From: Bacteroides sp.
Lineage (GTDB): Bacteria > Bacteroidota > Bacteroidia > Bacteroidales > Muribaculaceae
Assembly (NCBI GenBank): GCA_014801735.1
Contig: JAAVDO010000013.1
Span: 1-64,000, forward strand
Length of the DNA: 64,000 nucleotides
Direction of reading: 5' to 3'
The notes under the pieces: generated by a model
Database searches by the model: none
Told to the model about the DNA's origin: nothing
What the model saw: the letters and a program-made list of their open reading frames with translations, nothing else
Position numbers and translations under genes: made by a program
Shown: piece by piece, positions 43,404-51,887 of the stretch
Position numbering within the stretch: position 1 is the first letter of the stretch
Layout: the number at the start of each line of letters is the position of its first letter

Positions 43404-43723
43404 CATAACGCGAGGCGAAAAAAATGCGGGCAGAGAGGATAAGGTATGAAACACAACAGGGGTAAACATAACGGTCGGAGTACTAATCAAAAAAACGCAG
43501 CGGAATGTTTGAAATGTCAGGATAATCAGACCAAACGGAGACCGACCAGCCCGACGGCCGGACACTGAACAAGCAGGAACAGGATGCCTATGTGGCCGCT
43601 TACGGGATGTTAATGCGGTCGGAAGCATAATATCTGAACGCCACCGGCCAGTTCGGAACAAAGTCCCTGCAATTATGGCTCAATCCCGCCAATCAGTGTT
43701 GAAACGGAGCGGCGGGATTGCCG
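43404..43723. other. Intergenic region with a possible coding remnant
   Basis: About 320 nt without an intact gene. On the plus strand a frame around 43530-43700 reads LNKQEQDAYVAAYGMLMRS, then a stop, then protein-like sequence again (Y-L-N-A-T-G-Q-F-G-T-K-S-L-Q-L-W). This may be a decayed gene end. No family was recognised. Confidence 0.3.
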
Positions 43724-44509
43724 TTATCGGTGACGGCGGCGGATGATACCATAAAGGATCTGACCGACAGGAAGACCGATCTGCACACGGTTTTTGCCAC
43801 GGCCGGTGGTGAAGTAGGGTGTGATGACCGGTTCGGGTTCATAGCGGACAGAACCGACATGCTGAACGGCCTGAACGCCTAACTCAACACCAAATCTGTC
43901 GGCAGGCTGATAGTTGACAACGGCGCCGATTGTAGGAACAGCATAATAGCCGAGCATAGCGGGAGGCATAGGGAGCCCACCCGAGACGAGAGGTGGAGCG
44001 CCGAAATAATGGGACGCGAAGGCGGATATCGAGACAAAGGGTGACAAACGGTAGGTGATGTCACCGTGGATGCCATATTGGGTATGGACTCCCATAAAGT
44101 AGCCGTATTTGTTGGCGGATGCGCCCGCAGAAATCATGAAACTGCCAATTTGCTGATGTAGAGAGAGATCGCCGGAATTCATGAGCATAAGGCCGGGAAA
44201 AACGGAGACAGTGCCGGTTGCGGCCATATATCCGCCTGACCATGCCACGGGGAGAGCCATCGCCGGAGTGAACGACGGATCGGAAAGGGAGAGAACAGGG
44301 ACGGACGCTGCTGACGAAAGGGGGCTAAAGGGTGGGGGCGACAGGAGCGCGGACCGGGAGCCAACGGGAATGTGGACGGAGCGGGGTGCATTGACGGTCA
44401 GCGAGCTATCGGGATGCAGCCACAGAGAATCGGCGGCTTCTGTCTGGGCCCGGACAGCCAAAGATGAAAACAGGGAGATGAGGATAAAAGAGATGAAACG
44501 ATTAGGCAT
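43724..44509 (-). CDS. Exported protein of the two-component operon, probable outer-membrane beta-barrel
   Basis: This 261-residue protein has a signal peptide (cut near residue 21, A-V-R-A-Q). After a proline/serine-rich stretch, the last 180 residues alternate hydrophobic and polar residues with many Gly and aromatic positions (G-Y-F-M-G-V-H-T-Q-Y-G-I-H-G-D-I-T-Y-R-L), as in small outer-membrane barrels. No family is recognised. It begins 4 nt after the response-regulator stop, so it is the third gene of the sensor-regulator operon and may be an output or sensor partner. Confidence 0.75.
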   Translation of the reverse strand: MPNRFISFILISLFSSLAVRAQTEAADSLWLHPDSSLTVNAPRSVHIPVGSRSALLSPPPFSPLSSAASVPVLSLSDPSFTPAMALPVAWSGGYMAATGTVSVFPGLMLMNSGDLSLHQQIGSFMISAGASANKYGYFMGVHTQYGIHGDITYRLSPFVSISAFASHYFGAPPLVSGGLPMPPAMLGYYAVPTIGAVVNYQPADRFGVELGVQAVQHVGSVRYEPEPVITPYFTTGRGKNRVQIGLPVGQILYGIIRRRHR

Positions 44510-44513
44510 GGAT

Positions 44514-45194
44514 TCAGTGTGTAAGGGTCAGCATATAGCCAAAGCCACGCTGATTGATTATAGCGATGGATGGGTCGTGGCGGAGCGCGCGGCGCAGTTT
44601 GTGGATGTAGCCGTGGAGAGAGTTGCGGTTGGAAGGATCGTCACGCTGCCAGACAGCGATCATGAGTCGGGAGGCATCGACGGTGTGGCCGACAGCCTCG
44701 GCAAGAGCACGGAGGATACGGGCTTCGAAATAGGAGAGGACAGTCTGCCTGTCGCGGAAGACAAGAGTCTGGGTAGTGACATTGAAAGTGTATTCACCTA
44801 TCGGTAAGATAATATCGTCGGTGGGTACGGGACAGTTACGGCGGAGGAGGGCCCGGATGCGCACAAGCAGCTCGCGCAGTTCGAAGGGCTTGCGGAGATA
44901 GTCGTTGGCTCCGATGTCAAATCCACGCTCAACATCGTCGACGGTGTTCCGAGCGGTGAGAAAAAGAATCGGAACAGCAGGAGAGAGCCGGCGAATATGC
45001 GAGGCCATGGAAAAACCATCTAACAGTGGCATCATGACGTCGGCCACGACCAAGTCGGCTCCGCCGGTGCGGAACTTCTCCAGACCTTCGAGACCATTGG
45101 AAGCGGTGATCACTTCATAGCCCTGGGAGCGGAGGGTGTCGGACACGATCAGAGTGAGATCGGCCTCGTCTTCAACAAAGAGGATTCTGCTCAT
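44514..45194 (-). CDS. OmpR-family response regulator
   Basis: From the ATG at 45194 (MSRILFVEDEADLTLIVSD) it has 226 residues. The receiver domain has the acidic pair E8/D9/E10 and the phospho-acceptor D52 in V-V-A-D-V-M-M-P. The switch residues lie in F-L-T-A-R-N-T, and K in the Y-L-R-K-P-F motif. The C-terminal winged helix (about 125-226) has S-Y-F-E-A-R-I-L-R-A-L and a recognition helix around N-R-N-S-L-H-G-Y-I-H-K-L-R-R-A-L. The start is inside the histidine-kinase gene (23-nt overlap). Longer in-frame N-termini are antisense-like and rejected. Confidence 0.95.
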   Translation of the reverse strand: MSRILFVEDEADLTLIVSDTLRSQGYEVITASNGLEGLEKFRTGGADLVVADVMMPLLDGFSMASHIRRLSPAVPILFLTARNTVDDVERGFDIGANDYLRKPFELRELLVRIRALLRRNCPVPTDDIILPIGEYTFNVTTQTLVFRDRQTVLSYFEARILRALAEAVGHTVDASRLMIAVWQRDDPSNRNSLHGYIHKLRRALRHDPSIAIINQRGFGYMLTLTH

Positions 45195-46608
45195 CGCTGG
45201 CGAAATTGATGGTGAATACAGAGCCGACGCCCTCGTGGCTGCTGACGCTGACGGTCCATCCCATACGGGCGAGGATGCTGCGGACGTAGTAGAGGCCGAT
45301 GCCGTAGCCGCGGACGTCGTGACGCGACCCGTGGGGCACGCGGTAGAACCGGTTGAAGATATAGGGAAGGGATGAGGAGGGTATGCCGATGCCGTTGTCG
45401 GCCACCGAGAGAGTGCGTGAGTCGAAGTTGACGGCAATGCGGACGCTTTCGCCGGAATATTTGATGGCGTTGTCGATAAGATTGCCGACGACGTTGGCGA
45501 GGTGGGTGCGGTCGGCCATGACAGTCACATCGCCGCCGGAAGGAGTGACCGAGATGATGACGGGCTTCTCGCCGCGCATGCGCTGTGAGGCGGCAATCTC
45601 CTCGAGGAAGGGCAGGAGCTGTATCGGCTCAGGGTGAAGCTGCATGGCCTTACGGCGCTCCATGCTCATGGCGAGGATGTTTTCGACGAGCTCGCCCAGG
45701 CGGCGCAGCTGCTTGTTGGCTATGCGGAGGTAGGATTCGGTCTTAGCGTGGTCGACAGCGGCGCCGTAGTTGAGCAGGGCATCATTGGCGGAATAGGCGA
45801 TGGCGATGGGGGTTTTCAGCTCGTGGGTCATGTTGCTGACGAAATCGTCTTTCATCTCCTCGATGGTGCGCAGGCGCGAAACCGAGCGGAAGAGATAGAC
45901 GAAAGCCAGCGAGAAAGAGAGTATCAGCAGGAAGATGGTGACGATCACTCCGGCCATCTCTGAAAGAATATGGCGCGTGAGCGGCGTCATAAATACCCGA
46001 TATTGCATCCCGGTGTCGGAATTGAAGCATAATGAGAACATGTCGTAGCCGGAAGGATCGCGCGGAGTGTGGCTGTTGCCCCTACGGATCTCACCGTCGG
46101 GACCGACGACATCGACCGCAACGAAACCGGGATAGATATGACGGTCGGCGAGGCGCTCGATCAGAATGCTATCCATAATGGCAACATTGAAATCGACGTA
46201 GGTATCCATGGCCGCGTGCATCTGCCGGCTCATTTCGTTGACCATCTGGTTGGTGTATGATCTGTCGCGACGCAGCGGCTTTTTGTTGACTTCTTTCTTG
46301 CCATCCTGATCGGTGGTTGTGACGAAGTTGCCCTCATTGTCAGTGACGCCTGACACATAAAATGAATCATTGACAACAGAATCACCGTTTTCATCGTAAG
46401 GCTGCCGGCGGGCAGTTGCGAGGCGATTGGCGATGTCGGCCCGCTCCCACATGTCGTCGATGTCGGCATCGGCAAGAGCGGTCATCACATCGCGCTCCAC
46501 ACCGGCCCTGATCGACCTATACAGACTGACAAGATAGAAGATATTGCAGCCGAAAATCAGGACGATGACGAGAATGAAGATGATTGATATGGTCTTAAAG
46601 CGAGTCAT
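45172..46608 (-). CDS. Sensor histidine kinase
   Basis: This 478-residue kinase has a first membrane helix at about 8-28, a periplasmic region of about 185 residues and a second helix at about 217-240. The HisKA domain has H262 in F-V-S-N-M-T-H-E-L-K-T-P, and the ATPase domain has N-L-I-D-N-A-I-K-Y-S, D-N-G-I-G-I-P and G-Y-G-I-G-L-Y-Y-V. The periplasmic region has no recognisable ligand domain. The -7 box at 46613-46620 ends 4 nt before the ATG, so the operon appears to start with a leaderless mRNA. It is divergent from an outer-membrane barrel gene, and direct repeats lie between them. Confidence 0.95.
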   Translation of the reverse strand: MTRFKTISIIFILVIVLIFGCNIFYLVSLYRSIRAGVERDVMTALADADIDDMWERADIANRLATARRQPYDENGDSVVNDSFYVSGVTDNEGNFVTTTDQDGKKEVNKKPLRRDRSYTNQMVNEMSRQMHAAMDTYVDFNVAIMDSILIERLADRHIYPGFVAVDVVGPDGEIRRGNSHTPRDPSGYDMFSLCFNSDTGMQYRVFMTPLTRHILSEMAGVIVTIFLLILSFSLAFVYLFRSVSRLRTIEEMKDDFVSNMTHELKTPIAIAYSANDALLNYGAAVDHAKTESYLRIANKQLRRLGELVENILAMSMERRKAMQLHPEPIQLLPFLEEIAASQRMRGEKPVIISVTPSGGDVTVMADRTHLANVVGNLIDNAIKYSGESVRIAVNFDSRTLSVADNGIGIPSSSLPYIFNRFYRVPHGSRHDVRGYGIGLYYVRSILARMGWTVSVSSHEGVGSVFTINFASDEQNPLC

Positions 46609-46612
46609 GATA

Positions 46613-46620
46613 CAAAATTA
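46613..46620 (-). promoter_or_regulatory. Promoter -7 box of the two-component operon
   Basis: On the minus strand TAATTTTG ends 4 nt before the kinase start codon. There is no -33 match. The direct repeats begin 41 nt upstream. Confidence 0.55.
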
Positions 46621-46660
46621 CGGATAAAATGACTCACCGAGGCAGGGGAATAGAAGATTT

Positions 46661-46698
46661 AAGACTAAATAAGGGAGCATTCAAGACTAAATAAGGGA
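46661..46698. repeat. Two 16-bp direct repeats, likely response-regulator site
   Basis: AAGACTAAATAAGGGA occurs at 46661-46676 and again at 46683-46698, start-to-start 22 bp (two helical turns). The pair lies between the divergent kinase and barrel genes and ends 30 nt before the barrel promoter box, at the usual place for an activator. OmpR-type regulators bind such direct repeats. Confidence 0.75.
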
Positions 46699-46728
46699 AG
46701 GCAGGGGGCGCAGACCACCGTGTGACGG

Positions 46729-46736
46729 TAATTTTG
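46729..46736 (+). promoter_or_regulatory. Promoter -7 box of the outer-membrane barrel gene
   Basis: TAATTTTG at 46729-46736, with no TTG at the -33 position, fits an activator-dependent promoter. A GGCAGGGGGCGCAG sequence at 46700-46713 is similar to the 19-bp element, but it is only 15 nt from the box. Confidence 0.6.
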
Positions 46737-46757
46737 CGGAAGAAATCTGTAAAAGCA

Positions 46758-48797
46758 ATGAAACGGATAGTACTGATAATCGCATTAATGCACAGCGCAG
46801 GCGTCTATGCCCAGACTGAAACGGCCGATACCATCAAAGAGCGGCAACTGGAGGAAGTCGTAGTCAAAGGAACAAAACCGGCGGTGAGAGCGGAAGATGG
46901 CGTGATGGTTGTTGATCTTCCCGAGATTGTGAAGGATAAACCGGTGAGCAACATACTTGAGGCTCTGGGGTATCTGCCGGGGGTGAAGAACGCCGACGGA
47001 TCGATCGGGCTGGCAGGGGCATCGGACGTAACCATAATAATCAACGGCGAGGTGACGAATATACCGACAGAGAATCTGTATCAGCTGCTCAACAACACAC
47101 CGGTCGACAGGCTCAGGAAAGTCGAGATTATGTATTCGGCTCCGGCGAAGTATCACGCGAACGGTGCGGTGATAAACGTGGTGCTGAAAACGCCCAGACC
47201 TATCGACGGCCTGCAGGGTCAGGTAAGAGCTGGTTTCAATCAGGCACACTACGGGTCGGCGGGGGGCGCCTTTGCGGCCACATACGCCATAAGGGAGTGG
47301 AGTTTTGACCTGAACTACGGACTCTCGCGGAGCAAATCGTGGAGCCAGGAGCAGACATGGTCGAATCATCTATACGACGGGCGGCGCATCATGATCGAGG
47401 ACCGGATGCGCCACATAAGCCGGGACTGGAATAATATCATATATGCTTCTGCCGCATGGAAAACACTGATGCTGACATATAACGGGCAGATAACCTCGGA
47501 TTCAAAGAGCTGGGGGATGTCGACGGGGACGCTCGGAAACTATGTGAATGCACATAATATGCTGTCGCCTGTCGGGTATCATAATATAGCCATACGTTAC
47601 ACAGCTCCGTTCGGTATGACTATAGGCGGTGACTATACACGTTATTCCGAGAATCGTTCACAGTCGTTGTTCAAGGAGGATGAGTATCTGCTTGGTTCTG
47701 AAAACAAGCAGGACATTAACCGCGGGCATATATATATCGACCGACAACATCAGACGGGCAAGTGGCAAATGAACTATGGCGCGGAATATCAACACTCAAA
47801 AGACCACAGTTCACAACACTATGGAGTTTTCTCTGACAAACCGGATTTCGATGATATTCTGAGCGAGGAGGTGGTGAGCGTTTATGCCGGAACGCAACGG
47901 TCGTCAGAGGGGGGATTATCGTTAAATGTTTCGGTAAAGGGTGAGTATTTCCATAACAGGTATCAGCACAACTGGAATTGCATACCGCAGATAGGAGCCA
48001 CATACTACACGACTCCCAAGAGCATCTTTCAGCTAAACCTGAGCAGCCGGCGAGTTTATCCGCAATACTGGCAACTACACGGAGGCGCGAACTATATAAA
48101 CGATTATTCGACAGTGATCGGCAATCCTGAGCTACAGCCTTATATGAAGTATGATGCGCAGCTTAATTACATTCTGGGGCAGAAATATGTGGTGACGCTC
48201 TATTTCAACTATGCGGATAAAGCGACAGTGCAGTTGCCGTATCAGTCGGCCGACGCGCTCAGGCTGGTGTTTCAGACGATAAACATGGACTACAAACGGA
48301 CCGCGGGCCTGAATCTGTATGCGCCTTTCAGCGCGGGAGATGTTTGGGAGGCGGATGTGACGGCCAACGTGTTTAACCAGCGGGAGAAAGCCGACAGATT
48401 TCACGACATAAGCTTTGACAACCGGAAATGGATTTTCTATGGCGGAGTGAGCAACACTTTCAGGCCAGGGCGAGGGAGCGCCGTGTCGCTGACAATAGAT
48501 GTGAGCTATATCTCGCCGTCGCTGCAGGGTGCGGGCGATCTGTCGGGACTGTGGTGGGTAGACGCCGGGGCCAAATGGCAGTTCGGAAAGGAACGTTGCC
48601 TGGAACTGAATCTGAAAGCCGACGACATATTCAACAGCAGCTCGCCTACACTGACAATCAATAATGCAGGTCAGCACTACAGGATGAAGGTGAGGGATAT
48701 GAGCAGAAATGTGAAGCTGACGATGGTATGGAGGTTCAACGGGTTTAAGCCTAAGGAACGGGAGATAGACACCTCGCGCTTCGGCACGGTGCAGTGA
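46758..48797 (+). CDS. Outer-membrane beta-barrel protein, TonB-receptor-like (PF14905 type)
   Basis: Starting at the ATG 46758 (MKRIVLIIALMHSAGVYAQ), which lies downstream of the promoter box, it has 679 residues; a GTG at 46722 precedes the box and cannot be used. After the signal peptide comes a plug-like domain with Q-L-E-E-V-V-V-K-G, P-G-V-K-N-A-D-G-S-I and I-I-I-N-G-E-V-T-N-I-P, then a barrel ending V-K-L-T-M-V-W-R-F-N-G-F. There is no carboxypeptidase-like domain. It resembles the family of the decayed gene at 1013-1531. The divergent two-component system is its probable regulator. The ligand is unknown. Confidence 0.9.
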   Translation: MKRIVLIIALMHSAGVYAQTETADTIKERQLEEVVVKGTKPAVRAEDGVMVVDLPEIVKDKPVSNILEALGYLPGVKNADGSIGLAGASDVTIIINGEVTNIPTENLYQLLNNTPVDRLRKVEIMYSAPAKYHANGAVINVVLKTPRPIDGLQGQVRAGFNQAHYGSAGGAFAATYAIREWSFDLNYGLSRSKSWSQEQTWSNHLYDGRRIMIEDRMRHISRDWNNIIYASAAWKTLMLTYNGQITSDSKSWGMSTGTLGNYVNAHNMLSPVGYHNIAIRYTAPFGMTIGGDYTRYSENRSQSLFKEDEYLLGSENKQDINRGHIYIDRQHQTGKWQMNYGAEYQHSKDHSSQHYGVFSDKPDFDDILSEEVVSVYAGTQRSSEGGLSLNVSVKGEYFHNRYQHNWNCIPQIGATYYTTPKSIFQLNLSSRRVYPQYWQLHGGANYINDYSTVIGNPELQPYMKYDAQLNYILGQKYVVTLYFNYADKATVQLPYQSADALRLVFQTINMDYKRTAGLNLYAPFSAGDVWEADVTANVFNQREKADRFHDISFDNRKWIFYGGVSNTFRPGRGSAVSLTIDVSYISPSLQGAGDLSGLWWVDAGAKWQFGKERCLELNLKADDIFNSSSPTLTINNAGQHYRMKVRDMSRNVKLTMVWRFNGFKPKEREIDTSRFGTVQ

Positions 48798-48806
48798 GGA
48801 AGGCCG

Positions 48807-48845
48807 GATACCCGCACCTTGCTTTTCAGACGAGGTGCGGGTATC
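48807..48845. terminator. Bidirectional terminator between convergent genes
   Basis: A perfect 13-bp stem (48807-48819 with 48833-48845) lies between the barrel gene and the convergent winged-helix gene. It has no T-run, but the stem is strong. Confidence 0.6.
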
Positions 48846-48850
48846 AGGGT

Positions 48851-49132
48851 TCAGAGGTTGAGGTAGGTGCGGAGAGCCTCGACATATTCGATGAAGGCGT
48901 CGCGGCCTACGGGAGTGACGGAGCAGGTAGTGCGGGGACGTTTGCCCGACATGCCTTTGATGACCGAGATGTATCCGGCTGAAGAGAGTTTGTCGAGCTG
49001 CACGCTGAGGTTTCCGGCAGTGGATTCGGTTTTCTCCTTGAGATAAACGAAATCAGCTTCCTCTACATTCATCAGAATGGACATTATTGCAAGCCGGAGT
49101 TGCGAATGCAGAAGCGGATTAAGTTCTTTCAT
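48851..49132 (-). CDS. Winged-helix transcriptional regulator (HTH_34 type)
   Basis: This 93-residue protein starts N-P-L-L-H-S-Q-L-R-L-A-I-M-S-I-L and continues with F-V-Y-L-K-E-K-T-E-S-T-A-G-N-L-S-V-Q-L-D-K-L as helix-turn-helix and a G-Y-I-S-V-I-K-G wing. This is the compact MarR/ArsR-like family often paired with a membrane protein in Bacteroidota. It overlaps the membrane-protein gene by 4 nt. Two identical-arm palindromes (49799-49815 and 49879-49895) in front of the pair are its likely operators. The signal sensed is unknown. Confidence 0.92.
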   Translation of the reverse strand: MKELNPLLHSQLRLAIMSILMNVEEADFVYLKEKTESTAGNLSVQLDKLSSAGYISVIKGMSGKRPRTTCSVTPVGRDAFIEYVEALRTYLNL

Positions 49133-49770
49133 TCCAGCGAGGCTTTACGGTTAAGAATGTGTCCGGGTATGATCATCATCACAATGAACGAGATGATGAA
49201 CAGCAGACCATTGAATCCGCCCAGCCAATGGGTGCCGGTGATCATCCCAACGACTATGAAGCCACCGCAGAGAACGCTGAAAGCACCGCCCCATATCATT
49301 GACTTCTCCTTGATTATCATGCCTTGGACGGAAACCGCCATGCCTACGACGAAATAGGTGAATATGAGCATCACATACCATACGCTCAGGCCTGATATGA
49401 AGAAGATTGCACCGAGAAGGATAGTAGCCATGGCGAGCCAGAGCACATAGTTCCACAAGGAAACAGTCAGCTTGTCGGTGTAGGTCAACACTTTGCGTCG
49501 ACCCATATTTTTTTTGTTCCGTACAAGAGTGCAGGGAATTCCTATGAGCGGGATCAGCCACCAGACCAGGTTTGCGGACACCGGTATGCGTAGCCCCGCG
49601 ACGCCATTGAGATAGGACAGTATGCTGGCGACGACAGCCACGGATACACTGAGGTAGCCCCAAAACAGAAGCATATTTCCTGCGCCGAGGGTGAGGTGTC
49701 GCTTCGTGTTAGAGATCATGGCCGCTATCAGCTCCATGCTCTCTTTTTCAGTTAGTTTTTTATCTTCCAT
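49129..49770 (-). CDS. Six-span membrane protein coupled to the winged-helix regulator
   Basis: This 213-residue protein has a charged N-terminus (about 25 residues) and then six hydrophobic segments. The middle loop R-N-K-K-N-M-G-R-R-K is basic and likely cytoplasmic. There is no known domain. It is the first gene of the operon, and its 4-nt overlap with the regulator gene suggests that the two work together. The membrane protein may sequester or signal to the regulator, or be the regulated output. This is inference from arrangement only. Confidence 0.8.
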   Translation of the reverse strand: MEDKKLTEKESMELIAAMISNTKRHLTLGAGNMLLFWGYLSVSVAVVASILSYLNGVAGLRIPVSANLVWWLIPLIGIPCTLVRNKKNMGRRKVLTYTDKLTVSLWNYVLWLAMATILLGAIFFISGLSVWYVMLIFTYFVVGMAVSVQGMIIKEKSMIWGGAFSVLCGGFIVVGMITGTHWLGGFNGLLFIISFIVMMIIPGHILNRKASLE

Positions 49771-49798
49771 TTCACAGGTTTTTGAGGGTTTTACGCTT

Positions 49799-49815
49799 GG
49801 TTTATTTTATAAACC
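49799..49815. promoter_or_regulatory. Palindromic operator 2 of the winged-helix operon
   Basis: GGTTTAT-TTT-ATAAACC, 7-bp perfect arms with a 3-nt centre, lies in the leader, 29 nt before the first start codon. The same arms occur at 49879-49895. Confidence 0.75.
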
Positions 49816-49866
49816 ATTTAGCTTTGAAAAAAGAGCGGTCGCGCGATTCCGCTCTTATTCCGGCAG

Positions 49867-49898
49867 CAAAGGTAATAAGGTTTATAATATAAACCAAA
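49867..49898 (-). promoter_or_regulatory. Promoter of the winged-helix operon
   Basis: On the minus strand TTTG (49895-49898), 20 nt, then TACCTTTG (49867-49874). The spacer contains operator 1. Confidence 0.8.
49879..49895. promoter_or_regulatory. Palindromic operator 1, inside the promoter spacer
   Basis: GGTTTATA-A-TATAAACC is a perfect 8-bp-arm palindrome located between the -33 and -7 boxes. A bound dimer would block RNA polymerase, the classic place for an autorepressor. Confidence 0.8.
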
Positions 49899-49992
49899 TT
49901 TTCCGGCAAAAAAATCAAGAACATGATATGAAAAAACGGGCTACCACCAGACCGGTGATAGGCCGAAGATTGTCGCAAAGCAGTGTGAAGAG

Positions 49993-51135
49993 TTAACGGT
50001 TGAGACGAGCAACGATCATGATGTCGTTGTCGTTTTCATGGAGAGTGGCCATAAAACTACGTACGGCATCAAGGTGTTGGGCTGAAATCTTACCTTCATC
50101 AATGGCCTTTTCAAGCCCTGCTTGCAGCTCGGAGGGCTCAAAACATCCGTAGACATGTCCATCATGTACACTCCAACCACATCCGTCGAGGTCGAAGAAA
50201 TAGTCGTTGATCTTTTTGCCGACGCGCCAGGCTTCAAGGGTGTTTTTATCGAGCATGATTGTACCATTGAGGTCACCACCCACAATGTTGGCCATGATAT
50301 GATGAGGAAGATCATAGTAAACGAAGAACGCTCCATCCTTGCGCTCGCTCTCCATGTCGAGGGTGAATATGGCGTGCAGACGGTTGATTTCGGTATCGTA
50401 GTGATACAAAGTGTCGTTGTAAGTAGTGTGGAATGTCGGCCGATCGTTGCATCGGAAGGAGAATATCTCGTTGTTAAACCCTACGGTTTTACCCTCACCA
50501 TCCACCATAGCGGACAACAGCTGGGGTGCGAAGGCGTATCTGACGGTGTCGCTGTCGGTCATCGAGACCGGGAATGTCGCCGCTACAAATTGATTGTCGT
50601 CCTCCTCCCTGAAGCAGAGCTGAACAGCCGAGAGAGTTTCATCGGCATTTCTGAAGAGCTTGGCTTTGTTGAGCCTACGGCCAATCTTTATTTCGCCGGT
50701 GAAGTTGCCCTGAAGGTCGTAACTGTTGATCTTGTTGTTGAAACCGGCGACGTAGATCTTTCCTGCAGGTTCGTCGATCAGGACATCGTAGGCTCCGACA
50801 CTGTATTCGCCGGGGCCGTTACCGACCGCACCAACGTCGCACAGGTACTTTCCGTTGCGGTCGAACAACTTCACGGGTTTCTTGCCCGCCGCGATATAGT
50901 TGTCGGAAAAGGAGATCATGCCGGGTTTGAAGAGAGCCTCGTCGCGGTTGTCAAACCTGACAATGCGGAAATCGGAGGCAATATCGCTGAGCTTTATGTC
51001 GCGGGTTTCGTTGACCTTGCTTTCGTCGACTATCATGAGTTCAGATGCGTCGGAATCTACCACCCTAACGTTTAGCGGCTTGCCGGAACAGGAGTAAAGC
51101 AGCGGCAGAAGAAGCGGGATAAAAGTAAGTCTCAT
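49993..51135 (-). CDS. Six-bladed beta-propeller lipoprotein (DUF5128-like)
   Basis: This 380-residue protein has a short signal peptide with lipobox L-L-Y-S-C. Propeller repeats are visible as V-K-L-F-D-R-N-G-K-Y-L and I-N-S-Y-D-L-Q-G-N-F-T-G-E-I, with a G-N-G-P-G-E-Y motif at about 105-111 that is common in 6-bladed propellers of Bacteroidota. These proteins are envelope-located with unknown ligands. It is the third gene of a sigma/anti-sigma-like operon, overlapping the second by 4 nt, so it may respond to or feed the signal that this sigma factor reads. Confidence 0.85.
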   Translation of the reverse strand: MRLTFIPLLLPLLYSCSGKPLNVRVVDSDASELMIVDESKVNETRDIKLSDIASDFRIVRFDNRDEALFKPGMISFSDNYIAAGKKPVKLFDRNGKYLCDVGAVGNGPGEYSVGAYDVLIDEPAGKIYVAGFNNKINSYDLQGNFTGEIKIGRRLNKAKLFRNADETLSAVQLCFREEDDNQFVAATFPVSMTDSDTVRYAFAPQLLSAMVDGEGKTVGFNNEIFSFRCNDRPTFHTTYNDTLYHYDTEINRLHAIFTLDMESERKDGAFFVYYDLPHHIMANIVGGDLNGTIMLDKNTLEAWRVGKKINDYFFDLDGCGWSVHDGHVYGCFEPSELQAGLEKAIDEGKISAQHLDAVRSFMATLHENDNDIMIVARLNR

Positions 51136-51887
51136 AAATAAGAAATGGAATTGGTTTCAAACATTAGTAACGGGCCTTTGGATTCGTCGTAGGCCTTAAG
51201 CGACAGGATCCGGCCTGAGTCGTCGGAAAGATTAAGAATGAAGCGCGCATTTTTGCCTTTAAGAATCACGGTAATATCATCGCCCTTTCTATTCATGGCT
51301 ATGTCATAGCTACTGTCGTTTAGACCGGTGAAAGCCTTCGCGCCCTTGTAGAGGATGTCTTTCAGGATGGACAGGTCCTCGGTAGAGAATTCGCGACCGC
51401 GGAGAAAGCCATCGAAAGTCACATTGCCATCGGAGTCGGAGATAAGAGTGTGATTTCCTGCTGCATCGCTCCAGACGAGAGAGATCATCTGCCGCGGATC
51501 GTCAGAGCGGTAGACCAAAGTAGCGGCATGCATCTCGCCTGAAGGGGATATGCGGAAAGGACGCCGGGGCGTAGGCGGAAGAATGCGTGCCGAGAAGTCG
51601 ATACGGCACTCCTGAGAAGCCATCATTCGGGAAATACCTAACTCAACCACTTTTGAGGCAGCCAGAGTGTTGTCGGGATGTATCAGGAGCAGGCCTATAC
51701 CTATTCCTATTCCCACTATGAGCAAGGCCGCGACCCGGAGAACCCGTTTCGCAAGATTACGGAAGGGATTTTGGTGAGTCGGAAAAGCATCGGGCGGCAC
51801 GAAGCGCATCGAGGTGCGGGGAGCATGGCGGGGTTTCAGGAGCCGGAGAATGTCTCCGTAATCGGGATCGTTATAGGATGGCTTCAT
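51132..51887 (-). CDS. Putative anti-sigma factor, single-span membrane protein
   Basis: This 251-residue protein has a cytoplasmic N-terminus of about 48 residues, one membrane helix at about 49-68 and a periplasmic C-terminal domain of 180 residues with beta-rich sequence. It overlaps the ECF sigma gene by 4 nt and the propeller gene by 4 nt. The arrangement and topology are those of anti-sigma factors, in which the cytoplasmic part holds the sigma factor. The usual zinc-finger motif is absent and no named domain was recognised, so the call rests on context. Confidence 0.6.
   Translation of the reverse strand: MKPSYNDPDYGDILRLLKPRHAPRTSMRFVPPDAFPTHQNPFRNLAKRVLRVAALLIVGIGIGIGLLLIHPDNTLAASKVVELGISRMMASQECRIDFSARILPPTPRRPFRISPSGEMHAATLVYRSDDPRQMISLVWSDAAGNHTLISDSDGNVTFDGFLRGREFSTEDLSILKDILYKGAKAFTGLNDSSYDIAMNRKGDDITVILKGKNARFILNLSDDSGRILSLKAYDESKGPLLMFETNSISYL

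Noticed and set aside
45195..45437. Eighty-one extra N-terminal codons for the response regulator
   Set aside because: They overlap the kinase gene in another frame, are Ser/Thr/Pro-rich without domain match, and the receiver starts at the ATG 45194.
46700..46736. Fifth copy of the 19-bp element
   Set aside because: GGCAGGGGGCGCAG is similar, but the spacing to the -7 box is 15 nt and the left half is different, so I do not count it.
46722..46757. Upstream GTG start for the outer-membrane barrel gene
   Set aside because: It lies upstream of the -7 box; the signal peptide begins properly at 46758.
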